NCBI RefSeq assembly: GCF_008831285.2
Contig: NC_045139.1
Location: forward strand, 29,737,206 to 29,801,205
Origin: Nymphaea colorata
Lineage: Eukaryota; Streptophyta; Magnoliopsida; Nymphaeales; Nymphaeaceae
Direction of reading: 5' to 3'
DNA length: 64,000 bases
This document shows, piece by piece, positions 10,868 through 21,685 of this stretch (position 1 is the first letter of the stretch; every line of letters begins with the position of its first letter). Below the pieces are notes generated by a model, which saw only the letters and a list, made by a program, of their open reading frames with translations, searched no databases and had not been told where the DNA came from. A program made the translations under genes and the position numbers.

Positions 10868-13765
10868 AAACTTTCGGGGGAAAAATGTGAATGGGGGTAA
10901 AAAAAAGTATTAGTTTTTTGGGTCTCCGTTTTCGGGGCTCCAAATTTTACTTTATTTACCTCCAGGCCCCTCCTTCATGCTTGGCAATGTTGTAAATTCT
11001 CGCAAGTATGGATGCTCAAAGCCTGTTAGATACAAAAGTAAAAGCGCCTCTCTTGTTCTTGGTTACCAAATGACCGAAACACCCTTTTGCCTTGCAGTGG
11101 AAATATCGTTGCCATCTACTTTGTTACGAACTTAATTACAAACAAACTCCTAAAATGATCGATGTTTACCACGACCAGTCTTCTAATCGGTTGTTAATTA
11201 ACAAAAAAAGGCGAACAATCTCTAGGCATGTTGAGATGAACACCTTAAAGCAAGTGAGTTCAAGATTTTTCTTTTCCCCCTTTCATGGCCCATTGTTTCT
11301 CATGGAAAAAGAATCGGTTCAAATGATCGTATCGGTGTCTCACCGAAACGATGCATTGAATCTTGGTAAATATGACTTGCATCAACTGACTCAATAAAAT
11401 GATGATAAAATTTTCAATTTAAATAATTTAAAACTTGTGATACAGAAAGATGCTGCGTATCGGCCGTCTCGTTTTGGTTCGTGGGTACTAGCAGTTATCT
11501 TTCAGTCGAAACGAGGGCGTTTAGGTCATTTGGTAACACAAATTATTGGAGGTCACATTCGTCCCTCACCCTTTGACCTTTTTCAAAATGCATTTAAAGT
11601 ATGAAAGGAATTCCGAATAAATGATGAAGGAAAGGCCACCGACGACCGTGTTTGCAGGTAGACGTTAAACTGGGACACCGTGTCCCGTGGACCCCTCGCT
11701 GCGGGGGTGCAATGAGGGCTGAAGATACGGAGTCGGGTACGGTATTCCAGTGCACGGTCGGCCACCCGAGACAAAAAATCCCGTTGGCATGAGTCCCAGC
11801 GGTGTCCCCGCCCCCACAAAGATCCCCTGAATCGACGGCTCCTATTAATTCTCTCACGATATCCGACGGCTGTGCGAGAGTGCAGCTCATGAAGTGGTCG
11901 GCGTCAACGTCACGGCCATTATGACTGAAGGGTCCCACCACATGGATTTTTGGTATCACCAACAGCTCAGCTAATAAGGGTAACCCACGTGGCGAGCACT
12001 TAACGTTTCCTTTTTTACGGTTGAGGACAGAGATATAAGACAAGTTTGCCCTTAGGGTTGGGTGTTTTGGACATTTTGTGGATCAAATAATGGAAAAAAC
12101 GTCAACCACTTTCTTGTCCGCCCGCCCGAAGTGGTGTTAAAAGAAAAAAAATTATTTTATAGAGCTAGTGAAAAGAACGCCTTGTTTTGATTTGTTTTTC
12201 GCTACTTTTTATCAGTTTATCAAATTTATGTCATTAAAACCGATCTGAAGATTCAATTACAAATATTATATATATTTATATATAAAAATTAGTCTGCACT
12301 TGGAACTAATGTAAGGCTTGTATTATCTGGCGATGATTATTGGCGGTTGATGATTCAAAGATAAAAAATTAAGATATATATATATATAACAACGTGAAAA
12401 TTTTACCACTTGAAATAAAAAGAGTGAGGAGCTCCCTTAAAAACTTTGTAAGGTTTCAAAAATGATAAAAACAGTTTTCAAAAATGATAAAAACATTGTG
12501 ACGTAACAATGACTACGTGATTTCAACCTCAAACACCTTTAAGTGAACCGCCATGCGGCCCAACTGTGTTATCACCCCGCGGGTAAAAAATATAATATTT
12601 CAATCATCAGGTAACAACCTTTTTCTTGTTTTTTTTTTTAGCTTTCAATGTTAAAAAAATCAACATCATGATAATTCTTTACAAGTATTGCGCCTAAGGG
12701 TCATGTACCTATCAATTTCTTTATAAAAAAATAAGTAGGTGCTAGGCTTATGTAGAACAAACAATCTCAACCTTTGTTTTTTTTATATGAATCGTCAAAG
12801 AAAAATGAGGAAAAGTTAACCCATTCCTCTCATGGCGTGTTTCTTCTTGAGAGCGACCTTCCCTACTTTAAGTTTCGGTCTTGGAAACAGAAAGAAACTT
12901 ATTAATTTTATTGGAGCTCGTTTGTCGTATGTTTGGACAAATAAAATAATAAAAATAGTTTAAAAGATTAAGAGTAAAAAAAAAAGATGAGTAACGTATA
13001 TAATGTAACAGCATGTAAATCAAATCATCACAAATTGGATTTTAAATACAGTGTCAAATATTGTATACATATATATATATATACATATATATATTCAAGC
13101 ATTTATTCATATTAATTGTGTCAAGTAACTCTCTTTAATGAATAGAGGGAGTTGTTTGATTGTACTTTCGGAGAGAAAAGTTAAAAAGGTTAAACTTTCT
13201 CTCGAAGGGAAAAGATATATACGAAAAAGTGATTAATTATTCTGTTTTGAGGACATATCACATGGTGGGCGTAGTTAATATGACTAAATGGTTAATGTAA
13301 TTTGGTAGCTTTACACATACACACAAGTGATCATATCTTGTCACGACTTTAAGTGATGACTTTATTGTGATATTGTTCAGTTATACATTTATGACACATA
13401 TTAAGGAGGTTGTATTGACATTAAATTCGTTATTGATTTTAAGTAGCTTTTATGACTCGTAACGGATTCAGCCTCCCTTTCTTCTTTCCCCTCTCTTTCT
13501 TCATTTTATGCTCAAATGAGCCTTAAAATATGGCTAATTCAATTAGATATCATTTTCCTTTAGTTATGCCAAGGTTGGTAAAATCCTTTTTGCACTAAAA
13601 ATTGTAAATATTATATAAAATTATATAAAACAAAGTTATTCACAGCTGCAATCATTTAAAATTAACTTATGAAAAAACACATCCCAGAAAATGCAATATC
13701 CAGAACGAAGAGAGAAGATCATCCGCTTTTGGAGTTTTGGGTTGCATGAGCGATGACATTAGCGC
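10868..13765. other. 3' flank and intergenic DNA with a GC-rich patch at 11640-12000
   Basis: The first 200 bases are the presumed 3' untranslated region of the upstream gene; no single poly(A) signal stands out. The patch at 11640-12000 is GC-rich and contains ACCCACGTGGC (11991-12001, with a CACGTG core) and several GGGTCCCACC-like words, much like a plant promoter. No gene could be placed next to it. Overlapping minus-strand frames there (11583-12043) lack recognisable domains. The remainder is AT-rich, with an AT run at 13068-13094. Confidence 0.5.
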
Positions 13766-14079
13766 TTTGTTTGGTTGGAGGGAAAGGAAAGGGAAGGGAA
13801 ATGAATGAAATGGAAAGGAAAGGAAAGGAAAGAAAAGGAAAGACTAAATAACACATGAATTTAGAAAAGAGGGACAGGAAAGAAGGGGTAATGTGAGAAT
13901 AAAAAACTCTTCTACTTATCTTTCTTTCTTTTCCTTCCAAATCTGTCCGATTTGAATGGGAATTGATTTACACTATACAATCTCTCAATTTCCTTTCCTT
14001 TGATTTTCCTCCCCTTGCAGCCAAACACGTTTTGCCCTTCCCTCCTTTCCCTTCATTTCTAATTAACCAACCAAACAAA
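13766..14079. mobile_element. Foldback MITE with purine-rich arm and 13-bp perfect inverted ends
   Basis: The left end TTTGTTTGGTTGG (13766-13778) is an exact inverted match of the right end CCAACCAAACAAA (14067-14079). Inside, the left arm is GGAAAGGAAAGG-rich and the right arm is CCTTTCCTTTG/CCCTTCCCTCC-rich, so most of the 314 bp could fold back on itself. Length, lack of coding capacity and the TTTGGTTGG terminus fit a miniature inverted-repeat element. The superfamily was not settled because no clear target duplication was seen. Confidence 0.65.
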
Positions 14080-15639
14080 TGAGGGATTGTTTAATCCCTC
14101 CATTTCCTTCCTACCAATCAGGTCGTAAGTACCATAGTAGTACTCACGAGAATTGAACTAAAAACTTGCTCCTTTAACATATCTTAAACTGTCGCCCTTG
14201 ACGAGCATGAGTCTCAAAAGCAAAATTCAAACAACTATAAAATATTTTATAAGGTGACCCATCTCTCCATTTTGTCATATTATCTCTCTCTCCCTTGATT
14301 GCCTCCAAAAGCAATATCAAGAATGGCAGGCCAAAAAGGCGTCACATTTTGGCTAGATTTTGGTGCTATGTAGACGTGTGAATGCAGCAACGACATAGGG
14401 GGGTTAGGTATGGTAGCAGCGATAACGGGGGAGCCACTTGTTCAAATTTGCAACACCTTCTTGTTGTGAGTAAAGATAAAGATAGATAAGGTGGGGGTGG
14501 GTTAGGCCCACCTTTGAGCCGGGGATTGGAACCCATCTCAATCACAGGCGGCGAATTAGCCAGCCAGCCAACCAAATTGGAGATATGAAAAGATGGCCTG
14601 AGCTTAATTTGTGTATCGGAACGCATCCACATCCACAATCCAATCTTAGAAAAGTATATCTTTTAAGGCCTTTCCATGTGTGACGCATGTCACACGGGAA
14701 GGGAAAGATTGTGGTGAATGAAAATGCCTTCTTCGGTGAGCTCAAATGAAGCCTGCGTCCCTATCTCCCTTTTATTTTTCCATTATTTTTCTTTCCCTCT
14801 CAAACGCTAAAATTAACAGGAGTTCAATGATGGGTCTGACCCACCATGTGATCCAATATGAGAATATGATCCCACAAAAAAAAAAAAAAAAGAGGTTATT
14901 TATATGTATATATATATACAATAATTTTTAAATCAACCGGCTACTTCTATCACCAGATGGTTTTTTTATGATATACCACTGAAAACTATCACAAAAGGTG
15001 CTTTCAATTGCTAAAAACTATGGCCAAGAAACTAACGGTCATAAATGCACTTTTTCATGATTTTTTTAGCAATACAAAATAAAAAATAACCATTCAATTA
15101 GAGAGGTGGTCAACAAATTTCAATGTATGTATATTAGAGTGAGTGGATGATGAACTTTTGCTATTTAATATCATCAAACTATCTAATTAAACTCATTTAT
15201 CTAAAACAAATGAATGATTGAAAGAAAAACCATGAACTATATATGAACTATATATACTGGTTTGACCGACCAAGTGATACAACCTAAGCACACCACCTCA
15301 CAAATAGAAGGATATATATATATATATATACCCTTCAATTAGAAAATTACATAGTTGTGTCTACCTTGACTTACATTTCTGGCTTCGCCACTAAATCTAA
15401 CATTCATCCATCAAAAGACTAAGTCCGATCATGCATGCGTACACGCGTCAATGAAATATGTGGCCAAAATGACATATCCAGATGATATTTTTTCTTTAGG
15501 TTTCGGGTAGAATGAGCAGTGATGCCGACAAAATGGAGAGTTCCAATCTCAAAAGGAAGTGAGATTCATGTCAGGAGTGATGGGCAGAGAGCTGCAAATT
15601 AATGGTTAAGGAACGACATAGTGGCCCATTTGGAAACTC
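14080..15639. other. Intergenic DNA, no gene seen
   Basis: AT-rich sequence with an A-run at 14877-14891, a TA-rich patch at 14909-14920 and a TA run at 15312-15330. The small frames at 14366-14931 have no domain. No element ends were recognised. Confidence 0.5.
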
Positions 15640-15823
15640 CAGTGCCACAAAATTTCTGGCTAAGGGCAATTGGTATAAAATTTTTAATTTTTTAAGGATC
15701 ACCAATATATAAACCAGAAAAATTGTTTAAAAATATCAATATAAAAATAAAAAATAAAAAGTTTTTTTTTTTTTGGGTGGTCGTGTAGGCAATTGCCTAC
15801 ACACGCACCTACCGCCACCCCTG
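15640..15823. mobile_element. CAGNGGCGGAG-family MITE copy
   Basis: The left end reads CAGTGCCACAAAATTTCTGG. The right end, reverse complemented, reads CAGGGGTGGCGGTAGG. The inside begins AATTTCTGGCTAAGGGCA and has the AT-rich core (ATCACCAATATATAAACCAGAAAAATT) also seen, diverged, at 19035-19120, as well as a GTAGGCAATTGCCTAC palindrome shared with the copy at 30082. No convincing 8-bp target duplication flanks this copy. The family resembles widespread hAT-type MITEs of plants. Confidence 0.5.
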
Positions 15824-16276
15824 CTTTCAAAGGCAAGATCAATATTTAATGGGAACCTCACGATGAGCCAGAGAGAAAGATTGAGTGAGGGAGATATTTG
15901 CTGAATGTCTCCAAACCCTTAGTTACAAGTAATCCCACCACCCACCCGTGTGTCAACCCTTTGTGCCGCAAAAGAAATGATGAACAGTATTCGAATTGAA
16001 GTATACTGGGAGCAGCATTCCGAGATATCAAAAAAGAGACTCGTATTCTCAAGGGTCGAGGAGAAACTCTTTTCGTATGCAGTATGATGAAATATTCTTC
16101 TTACTCCCCCAAGATGTGGTCCCTTACTATTATTAAGACGAAAAAAGATTGCCAATAAAAGGGCATTTGATGCAAAAGAAGTATTTGTATAGCGACTTTG
16201 CATTCCCCTTGACATATCCGGACATCAAACTGATTTTTTTTTCCCCACCGTTGTGGGGTGGAGGAAAAGAGGAGAG
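15824..16276. other. Short intergenic spacer between two mobile elements
   Basis: No gene or RNA is recognised. Overlapping minus-strand frames (15858-16289) have no domain and are interrupted by the flanking elements. Confidence 0.45.
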
Positions 16277-16805
16277 TAGGGGTGAACACGAGCTGAGCTC
16301 GAGCCCGAGTTTAGTTAGCTCGAGCTCGGCTCGACTAATAAAACCTCAAGCTCGAGAATATCTCGACGGAAGCAGCTAGAGCTCGACTTTTGGCAGTTAC
16401 GTGTTGAGCTTGAGCTTATTAAGGCTCGGCAAACTTGTTTGAATAGAATTGATATTCATCGTTACGTGTTGAGTTCGAGCTCGACTCGATTAAGGCTCGA
16501 CAAAGTAGTTTGAATAGAATTGATATTCATCGTTATGTGTTAAGCTTGAGCTTGACTCGATTAAGGTTCGACAAACTCGTAAACTCGTTTGAATATATTG
16601 ACTTGATTGGGACTCGACAAACTCGATTAAAGCTCAAGATCGACTCGGCAGTTACGTATTGAACTAAAACTCAACTCGATTATTTGAACGAGTCGACACA
16701 TGAATTCGAGCTCGACTTGTTAAGCAAATGACTAGGGTAGAACTCGTTCACGAGCCAAGGTTTAACAAGTCGAGCTCGAGTAGCTTGACTGGTTGTTCAC
16801 CCCTA
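16277..16805. mobile_element. Complete CTCGAGCT-rich element with 12-bp inverted ends (hAT-like)
   Basis: The element starts TAGGGGTGAACACGAGC and ends TTGTTCACCCCTA; the terminal 12 bases TAGGGGTGAACA are perfect inverted repeats. The flanking 8-mers GAGGAGAG and GAAGGGAA agree at five positions and differ only by transitions, as expected of an old hAT-type 8-bp target duplication. A TA dinucleotide target is an alternative reading. The 529-bp interior is a diverged tandem array: GTTACGTGTTGAG or a close variant begins at 16396, 16461, 16532 and 16651, separated by CTCGACTCGATTAAGGCTCGACAAA-like segments. No transposase is encoded. Confidence 0.65.
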
Positions 16806-17146
16806 GAAGGGAAGGGGGGGTGGGGTGGGTTCCTCATTCCCTTCTTCTCCATCCTTCTGGTTGGCGGCGCCACTGTAGTGGGGATGATTCTTTTCCCTTT
16901 CTTCTACCCATCGCGGGTATACAGAGAGTGTGAAAGAGAGAAAAGGAAAGAGAGTGATTTCCTTTTGAAAATATCATAAGTGACATTCTTGATCGGCACC
17001 GACATGAGAGAGAATCACCATGATGGGATGCAATTGAAGGGGAAGCAGGAAGCGAGAGATGGTGAAGACTACTAAATATATTTTTAAATGAACATACCGC
17101 ACATTAAACTGAACTGTAAAAAAAGAGAAATGGGTTTTTTAGTACT
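16806..17146. other. Intergenic spacer, no gene seen
   Basis: A G-rich run (16806-16830) is followed by mixed sequence. The frame at 16728-16979 runs out of the transposon end and is not considered coding. Confidence 0.45.
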
Positions 17147-17490
17147 TAGGGATGTTAATGGATCATATTCAGATGGGATGTCTCATCAAATTGCTTTGAG
17201 AAAAATCAGACATGGAAAAAAAATGGGCAATCCAGATAGGTTTTATATTTAAGATATCAGATTTAGATACAGTTGATTTAGTTTTAAATAAGTATGTTAC
17301 TGGAGTTAATAAATATCTTATATCCAATATCTATACAAAAAGTCGGTTCTGAGCATATTATAATGCAGTTTGGATTCAGTTATTTGTTTACAAGCTTGAT
17401 CCACATTCAGATGTGAATTTAAAAGTCAGATTCAGATCAGATCCAGAGGTGAATTTAACAGCCACATTCAAATACGTTATAAACCTATTT
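17147..17490. repeat. TAGGGATGTTAATGGAT repeat with CAGATCC-like words
   Basis: The segment begins TAGGGATGTTAATGGATCA, a start known from repeats in many plant genomes. It continues with reiterated CAGATTCAGAT, GGATTCAG and CAGATCCAGA words, most densely at 17390-17460. Similar GGATCTGAT or ATCCGATTTAAATCCGAA words occur near 1065-1110 and 41175-41240, so the family is probably dispersed. The right end was not located. Confidence 0.4.
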
Positions 17491-18312
17491 CTTCGTATGG
17501 ATTCAAATCCGAAGTTGCGAACATCCATTAAATTGGATATATTAAAAGGGTATACGACATTATCACTAACTGCTTTTACCATCCTTACGGAGATTGAACT
17601 ATATATATTTGAGCATGAGAAACGTCTAATCTACTAATTGTGAATGAAGTTGAATCTTATGTGCATCATCAAGCATTAAAATAAGGTGCCAATATTCCAT
17701 AGCTTCGCCATCCTTAGAAATAAAAAATAAAAAAGGAAAATCAGAAACAAAAGCCTGAGGAAGAAGTATAGAGCTTGGGCGTTCTGCAGCTTCCTGCGAA
17801 TGATCTGTAATAAAAGAAACAGAAGGCAAACAGTTGATTTATCCAAGCCAAAATTGAAAGTTGAGACGAGTTCCACTACTCCGGTTGAGTATCCGAGTAG
17901 AAAATTTACTTTCTTTGCTTCTGGCCGGTGAGATCAATCATAAACCCTGGCCATAGATATATCAAAGGATCGCGAACCTACTCGGTTTCTCGATCTGGTT
18001 AGCAGTTGATCTTCTCTCAAAGATTATAGAGGTTTTATGAGTATAAGCCATGCATTGCTAAACTAACTTTTAATGTATCTAGTCGCATGCATATTGCCAT
18101 TCTCTAAGTATCCAAGCACATGCTTTTGTAGAGTAGATCACGTATTTACTCGGGACAGATTGAGCCATGCGCCAATTATGCATGCCGCTTTTATATTGTG
18201 TCACAGGACAAGTCGCGCTATTTGCCAATTATGAAAGGAAATCCGATAAAGTATGTATTGTGTCACACATGTTGTACCATCTTTGTAAGCAAGGTATGGT
18301 TCTGGTTAACAT
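17491..18312. other. Intergenic DNA with a small internal near-duplication
   Basis: No gene is recognised. Around 18170 and 18221 the words GCCAATTATG and, 20-40 bases later, TATTGTGTCACA occur twice, giving a decayed direct duplication of about 50 bases. Confidence 0.45.
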
Positions 18313-18482
18313 CAGGGGCGGAGCTAGGAGTTTTTCATGAGGCCGGCTAAATTAAAGTTTCTAAATTTTGATTAGGGCCGAAATATCATTTTTCAAAATT
18401 TTTATATGGATCAAGTGAAGTTTTTTAAAACATGTAAATTTTTTTTGAGGTAGGGCCAACGCCAAAGCCCATGCGGGCCCAC
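18313..18482. mobile_element. CAGGGGCGGAGC MITE, right end lost
   Basis: It starts CAGGGGCGGAGCTAGGAG and continues through TTTCTAAATTTTGATTAGGG and GAAATATCATTTTTCAAAATT. The same words occur in reverse orientation in the copy at 61712-61900, which allows a confident family assignment. The right terminal inverted repeat present in the 61712 copy is not found here; homology fades after about 18482. Confidence 0.65.
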
Positions 18483-19015
18483 GAAGCACAAACAATGTGT
18501 GATGCATTCAAGCTGTTTTCACATACTCCTCTATTTGATCCAAGCATTTGCACATTAAGTTGTTGATTTTGGTTCCTGGAAGATCCAAGTTTGCAGTTGG
18601 ATTAGAATTACTATTTTTTTGATTAGCTTTCATGCTCGCTTGTGCATCATGGTGGGCCAAACTCAAACTGGCCCATTAATTAGACTATTTAATGTGTGAA
18701 TGTTTGGTCTCTTGTTACTAATTTCTACTTGATGGGCTGTTAACGCATGCATGTTTTGGATTTACACTTGGATCTTCTGTTCACATTTTTTGGATTAGGA
18801 TTTGGGACTGGCTGCAAGGTCGGACCTGAACTTGATCCAAATCCACTCACTATTCATGTGAACAACTTAGTCTGGCTATGATTTGGTTTCTGGATCCAAG
18901 TATAAGAAGACTGAACTGCAAAAAGGGGAAAAATTGTTGAGAATGAAACTAGGGTTTGACAGTACTCAGACTTTCAAGTGTTTCCGTGGAAGCCGGCTAT
19001 TTTCTCTTCTTCTAA
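18483..19015. other. Intergenic DNA, no gene seen
   Basis: Mixed sequence without recognisable coding or element ends. Confidence 0.45.
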
Positions 19016-19170
19016 CAGGAGGCGGAGTTAGAAATTTCTGGCTAAAAGGCACTATTAATAAATTTGAAAATTTTAAGGGCATCAATATTTAAATGAGAAA
19101 AATTACACTGAGATGTCAATATAGAAAAAAAGTATTTTTTGTGGTTGCCCAACATTGGGATGACTGACCC
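19016..19170. mobile_element. CAGGAGGCGGAGTTAGAAATTT MITE copy, right end unclear
   Basis: The left end CAGGAGGCGGAGTTAGAAAT fits the CAGNGGCGGAGC family. The next 120 bases (AATTTCTGGCTAAAAGGCA, then ATCAATATTTAAATGAGAAAAATTACA) align with the interior of the copy at 15640-15823. The right end was not found; homology to the family weakens after the GTGGTTGCCCAAC word. Confidence 0.5.
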
Positions 19171-19237
19171 CAAAATAAAAACACTAAATAGCATTTTCAT
19201 GCTTTTGGTGAAGCAAGTGAAATAGACTGCATTTAAG

Positions 19238-19492
19238 CAAATAACGAATAAATTAGCCAGTTTTTTGTAATTTTTTATCTTCAAACTCACGAGGACGTCA
19301 TGGGGCGAGAAAAGAGTCGGGGAGGCCGAAGTTGGCTCTAGTTAAGAATGGTGAGCCTGAAAAGCAGAGTGGTTTTAGGCAAATAACTAATAAGTTAACC
19401 AGGCTTTTGTGATTTTTTCTTTTTTCCTTCGATCTCACGAGGACGCCATGCGGCGAGAAAATAGTTGCTAAGGCGGAAGTTAGTTCGATCAC
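19238..19492. repeat. 142-bp tandem duplication
   Basis: CAAATAACGAATAAATTAGCCAG at 19238 recurs as CAAATAACTAATAAGTTAACC at 19380. The similarity continues through TTTTGTAATTTTTT or TTTTGTGATTTTTT, CTCACGAGGACGTCATG or CTCACGAGGACGCCATG, and GGGGCGAGAAAA or GCGGCGAGAAAA. Read on the minus strand, both copies give related peptides (TLFSPHDVLVSLK and TIFSPHGVLVRSK, then LANLFVICL and LVNLLVICL), so the repeat could derive from a coding segment. No such protein is recognised. Confidence 0.75.
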
Positions 19493-20117
19493 GTATTCCT
19501 CGAATTTGCATTAACATCCTTTTCTTTATTTAGTTTTTTGCATAATAAATGAAACTCATTTGTTTTATGTGAGGAAAAGTCGTGAAAATGAAAACGTAAT
19601 TAATAATATATGGAACAATATAATGTAGGGGCGACTTGTGTGAAGGGACGCTCTCTTCACGCCTTCCCATCATAGTTGGTTCGGGAATTTTGAGCTTGGA
19701 TTGTTAGAAAACCTAGCCACAAGTCAAGGTTGGCTTGCTTCGCCCTTCACTCAGCCTGAATCGCTCCTGACTCGGCCCAACTAAGGATTGACTCGTTCCG
19801 ACTCACCCGATTCAGCTTATTTTAAAACTCAACCAATTTGATGAGTCAACTCGCTGACCCAGTCATCTACCAATCTAAATCCGAATCACAAGTATGCCAA
19901 TTATGATTCCCATAACACACAACTTGGAAAAGAAAGTAGATGAATTAGAAATTTACCAAATTAAGCAAAAAAATGGCATCATCAAATAGAATAGGATGTC
20001 GTCAGAGTCCAATTTGATGAAGACTCACAATATCAACACAACCCAAAATTTGATACCAACTTGGTGATTTTCACAAGTTATTTTTACACAGTAACTATGA
20101 AGGCCAGCTGCCCTTGG

Positions 20118-20119
<2 letters not shown>
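19493..20119. other. Intergenic DNA, no gene seen
   Basis: A GACTCG/CAACTC-rich patch at 19735-19860 resembles the CTCGAGCT family in word content but has no ends. No coding region is recognised. Confidence 0.4.

Positions 20120-20185
<66 letters not shown>
20120..20185. repeat. (AT)33 microsatellite
   Basis: An uninterrupted AT dinucleotide run of 66 bases. It is self-complementary and could extrude a cruciform; it will be variable in length between individuals. Confidence 0.95.
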
Positions 20186-20190
<5 letters not shown>

Positions 20191-20368
20191 TTAAATGGTG
20201 ACTCTAGTATTTCAAAATAATTCATCAGTCTTAACCAAAGACGTTCGATCTAACATGATGAACAGTTAAGGAAAAAATAAAAAACAAAAATTGATGAGTA
20301 TTTCGAGTATTGATTCACATATTTTTCTCATTGGTGGCAACATTGAACTGCCTAAATTTCACACACTT

Positions 20369-20450
20369 AATAGTTTACATATTTGACATTAATAGTTTAC
20401 ATATTTGATACCCCCTTGCTCACCCGGAATAGTTTACATATTTGACATTC
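20369..20450. repeat. Three copies of AATAGTTTACATATTTGA
   Basis: The 18-base word starts at 20369, 20391 and 20428. The first two copies are joined by CATT, and the third follows a short insertion beginning TACCCCCTTGC. This is a local direct repeat, with no coding content. Confidence 0.85.
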
Positions 20451-20562
20451 TCCATAAAATATTTTTTATAAGATTTGCAAAGAACAATCACAAAGAAATT
20501 CTCATACAAAAACGTCAAATGGTAAAGCAATTATAAGTTAAGAAATCATAGTCTATAGTCTT

Positions 20563-20754
20563 CAGGGGCATAGCCAAGATTTCATTTATAAGGGCCACGA
20601 ACAATCTGCGACAGTTTAATCAAAATTTTGAAAATTTTAAAGCAGGACCAACCTCAATCTTTTCTCAAAAGTTTTATATGGCCCGAATTAAATTAAAAAA
20701 AATAGATAAATTTAAAAATTTCAAAACTTAAAAGAGGCGGCATGGCCCCTACTG
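20563..20754. mobile_element. CAGGGGC-family MITE, diverged copy
   Basis: The left end CAGGGGCATAGCCAAGATTT and a right end that reverse complements to CAGTAGGGGCCATGCCGCC both fit the CAGNGGCNNAGC family. The interior has GGGCC-AAAATTTTGAAAATTTT words like the copies at 18313 and 61712. No clear 8-bp target duplication is present. Confidence 0.45.
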
Positions 20755-20759
20755 GATAT

Positions 20760-21070
20760 AAAACGAGTGAGCCGAGCTTGCGTTTGGCCGGTTCGAACTC
20801 AACTCAACTCACATCTAGCTTGGCTTGAGCTGAACTCAAGCTTTATGAGGTAAGCTTAAACTTGATTCGCTTAAGCTTGTGCTCCTTAGTATATATTTTA
20901 TGTTTAAAATTTTTACATTTTTTTTTGAAGCCATTTTAAGTTTTTGAAATTACAAAAATAAGTACAAGTGTTAAAAGATTCTAGTCAAATTTAATAGACT
21001 TAGTTTACAAACTCGAGCTCAAACTTGGCTCGTCGAGCATAACTAAGCGAGTTTGAGTCGAGTCCGAATT
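20760..21070. mobile_element. CTCGAGCT-rich element, split or partial copy
   Basis: GAGCCGAGCTTGCG and GCTTGAGCTGAACTCAAGC words at 20770-20880 and ACTCGAGCTCAAACTTGGCTCG words at 21010-21065 flank an AT-rich centre. Word content matches the element at 16277, but TAGGG-type ends were not found. Confidence 0.4.
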
Positions 21071-21599
21071 GGCTGAACATATTGAACATTCGTAGGTGCA
21101 ACCAAGCCAAATCTCTTTGGTCAATGGCATCCTAATAAATGCATGCAGAGGAAAAGAAAAACTGAAAGGAACTATTCTGCAAAGCATCACCTTGGCATAA
21201 ATCAGTAAGATTCCAAGGGGAAGGAAGATAGTAAAAGAAAGCTTCGTTGGTAACTAGGGATCCGAGGTAAGCTAGCTGAAAGAAATGAGGCAGAGCTAAT
21301 GGTCACAGGCGAGGTTAGGGAAGGGACGGGGTTGCGTGAGTTGCAGGGAAAATTCAAAGCAGATGGGAGGAAAGGAAATAGAAAAAGGAAAGGGGGAGAT
21401 GGGGAAAAGGGAGGGGGGAAGAAAAAGACGAGACACGGAATCTCGGGAAACGATTCCCTCTCGTGACCCGAATGTGAAAAAACGAGGAGGAAACATTTTC
21501 CTTCACAAAAAAGACGAAGGGGAAAGGGTTCTCATCTTCCCTTCCTTTTTCCACGTAAAAATCTGACATTTTCCCCGTCCGCAAACGCCTTGCATCCTC
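21071..21599 (+). promoter_or_regulatory. Upstream region of the duplicated Myb/SANT gene
   Basis: Purine-rich sequence (GGAAAGGGGGAGATGGGG, 21380-21420) precedes the presumed leader exon. No TATA box is evident at the expected distance. Overlapping frames on both strands here are low-complexity and lack domains. Confidence 0.3.
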
Positions 21600-21685
21600 C
21601 TTACCCTAGGCCACCCTGCTCTCTCTCCCTCCCTTCCTCTTTCTCTCTCTCTCTGTGGGACAACCGGGGAGCTGCAAAGCTTCTG
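21600..21685 (+). other. Probable non-coding leader exon of the Myb/SANT gene
   Basis: A CT-rich segment (21619-21656), typical of plant 5' leaders, is followed by GGGGAGCTGCAAAGCTTCTG and a consensus donor GTGAGT at 21686. The first clear acceptor in front of the coding exon is TTCCCACAG at 23221-23229. This gives a 1544-base leader intron. The transcription start is not determined. Support is from sequence signals only. Confidence 0.45.

Noticed and set aside
11594-12043. 149-codon minus-strand frame
   Set aside because: It has no recognisable domain and overlaps another frame on the same strand; a GC-rich region makes long chance frames likely.
18158-18178. GATTGAGCCATGCGCCAATTA, resembling plant miR171
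   Set aside because: It carries two extra bases in the middle compared with miR171 and mismatches near its end, and no foldback partner lies nearby.
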